A stretch of 6,466 bases of DNA from Desulfobacterales bacterium (lineage in GTDB: Bacteria > Desulfobacterota > Desulfobacteria > Desulfobacterales > JAHEIW01): assembly GCA_030145015.1 (NCBI GenBank), contig JAQYWI010000255.1, forward strand, positions 1 through 6,466, written 5' to 3'. Within the stretch, counting starts at the first letter, position 1. Each line of letters begins with the position of its first letter. This document shows positions 6,317 to 6,466 of this stretch, in pieces. Made by a program: the position numbers and the translations under genes. Under the pieces are notes generated by a model. The model made no database searches. It was not told where the DNA came from and saw only the letters and a list, made by a program, of their open reading frames with translations.

Positions 6317-6466
6317 ATGGAAATTCTCCTGGAAAATGAAAACGGTATTACTCAAATAATTATCAAAGGCCGCCTGGATGCGGAGACGGCCCCTGAGGCG
6401 GACAGTTTAATCGAAGACACAGTTGGACAGAAAAAAATCCGACTGCTTGTTGACTTATGCGACCTT
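6317..6466 (+). CDS. STAS-domain protein (anti-sigma factor antagonist-like), N-terminal part
   Basis: The first 50 codons are present and the gene runs off the right edge of the window. The sequence begins MEILLENENGITQI and continues IIKGRLDAETAPEAD, then RLLVDLCDL. This is the standard opening of a STAS domain (SpoIIAA/RsbV type): a strand, the G-R-L-D-A-x-T-A-P turn, a helix, and the next strand I-R-L-L-V-D-L. In full-length members the phosphorylatable Ser/Thr usually follows this strand, just past the edge, so its presence cannot be judged. AGAGGT at 6305-6310, 6 bases before the ATG, fixes the start. Family members take part in partner-switching with an anti-sigma or serine kinase and PP2C phosphatase. 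Whether such genes follow lies outside the window. A larger protein carrying an N-terminal STAS domain is also possible. Confidence 0.85.
   Translation, partial: MEILLENENGITQIIIKGRLDAETAPEADSLIEDTVGQKKIRLLVDLCDL

Overview
The window reads as ordinary chromosomal DNA from a Gram-negative, probably proteobacterial or Desulfobacterota-like bacterium. The support is the C-terminal half of a FadL-type outer-membrane barrel, two Sec-type signal peptides, AGGAGG-type ribosome binding sites, moderately GC-rich genes and AT-rich gaps. The phylum is an inference; no marker gene is present. Every complete gene is on the minus strand. Only the partial gene at the right edge is on the plus strand.

Layout from left to right. 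A possible plus-strand terminator lies at 1-32 and would belong to a gene left of the window. A GNAT-family N-acetyltransferase follows at 55-549, preceded by a gap of about 450 bases with no certain gene. At 996-1752 is a broken FadL/OmpP1-family outer-membrane transporter gene. Its signal peptide is joined out of frame to the last ~220 residues, and most of the N-terminal half is missing. Upstream of it, at 1873-3972, is an intact exported metallo-beta-lactamase-fold alkylsulfatase of the SdsA/BDS1 type with all seven expected metal ligands. A hairpin at 1825-1844 lies between the two.

The next gap, 3984-4398, is AT-rich and contains one orphan FG-GAP/VCBS-type calcium-loop repeat (4274-4369), a remnant of a lost gene. 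It is followed by a PIG-L/LmbE-family zinc deacetylase (4399-5109) and a small two-helix membrane protein (5143-5472). These two probably form one operon read from a promoter near 5545-5573. A MaoC-like hot-dog hydratase (5665-6111) comes next. Across a gap of about 205 bases, the start of a STAS-domain protein (6317 to the window end) is transcribed divergently from a good sigma-70-type promoter.

Functionally, the sulfatase would release sulfate and a fatty alcohol from alkyl sulfates in the periplasm. A FadL-type pore beside it would make sense as the uptake route for such hydrophobic substrates, but that pore gene is now broken. The other genes (acetyltransferase, LmbE, MaoC, STAS) show no evident common pathway. 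I see no CRISPR array, transposase, phage gene, RNA gene or other new multi-gene system here. The most notable signals are the two gene remnants and the sulfatase/FadL pairing.
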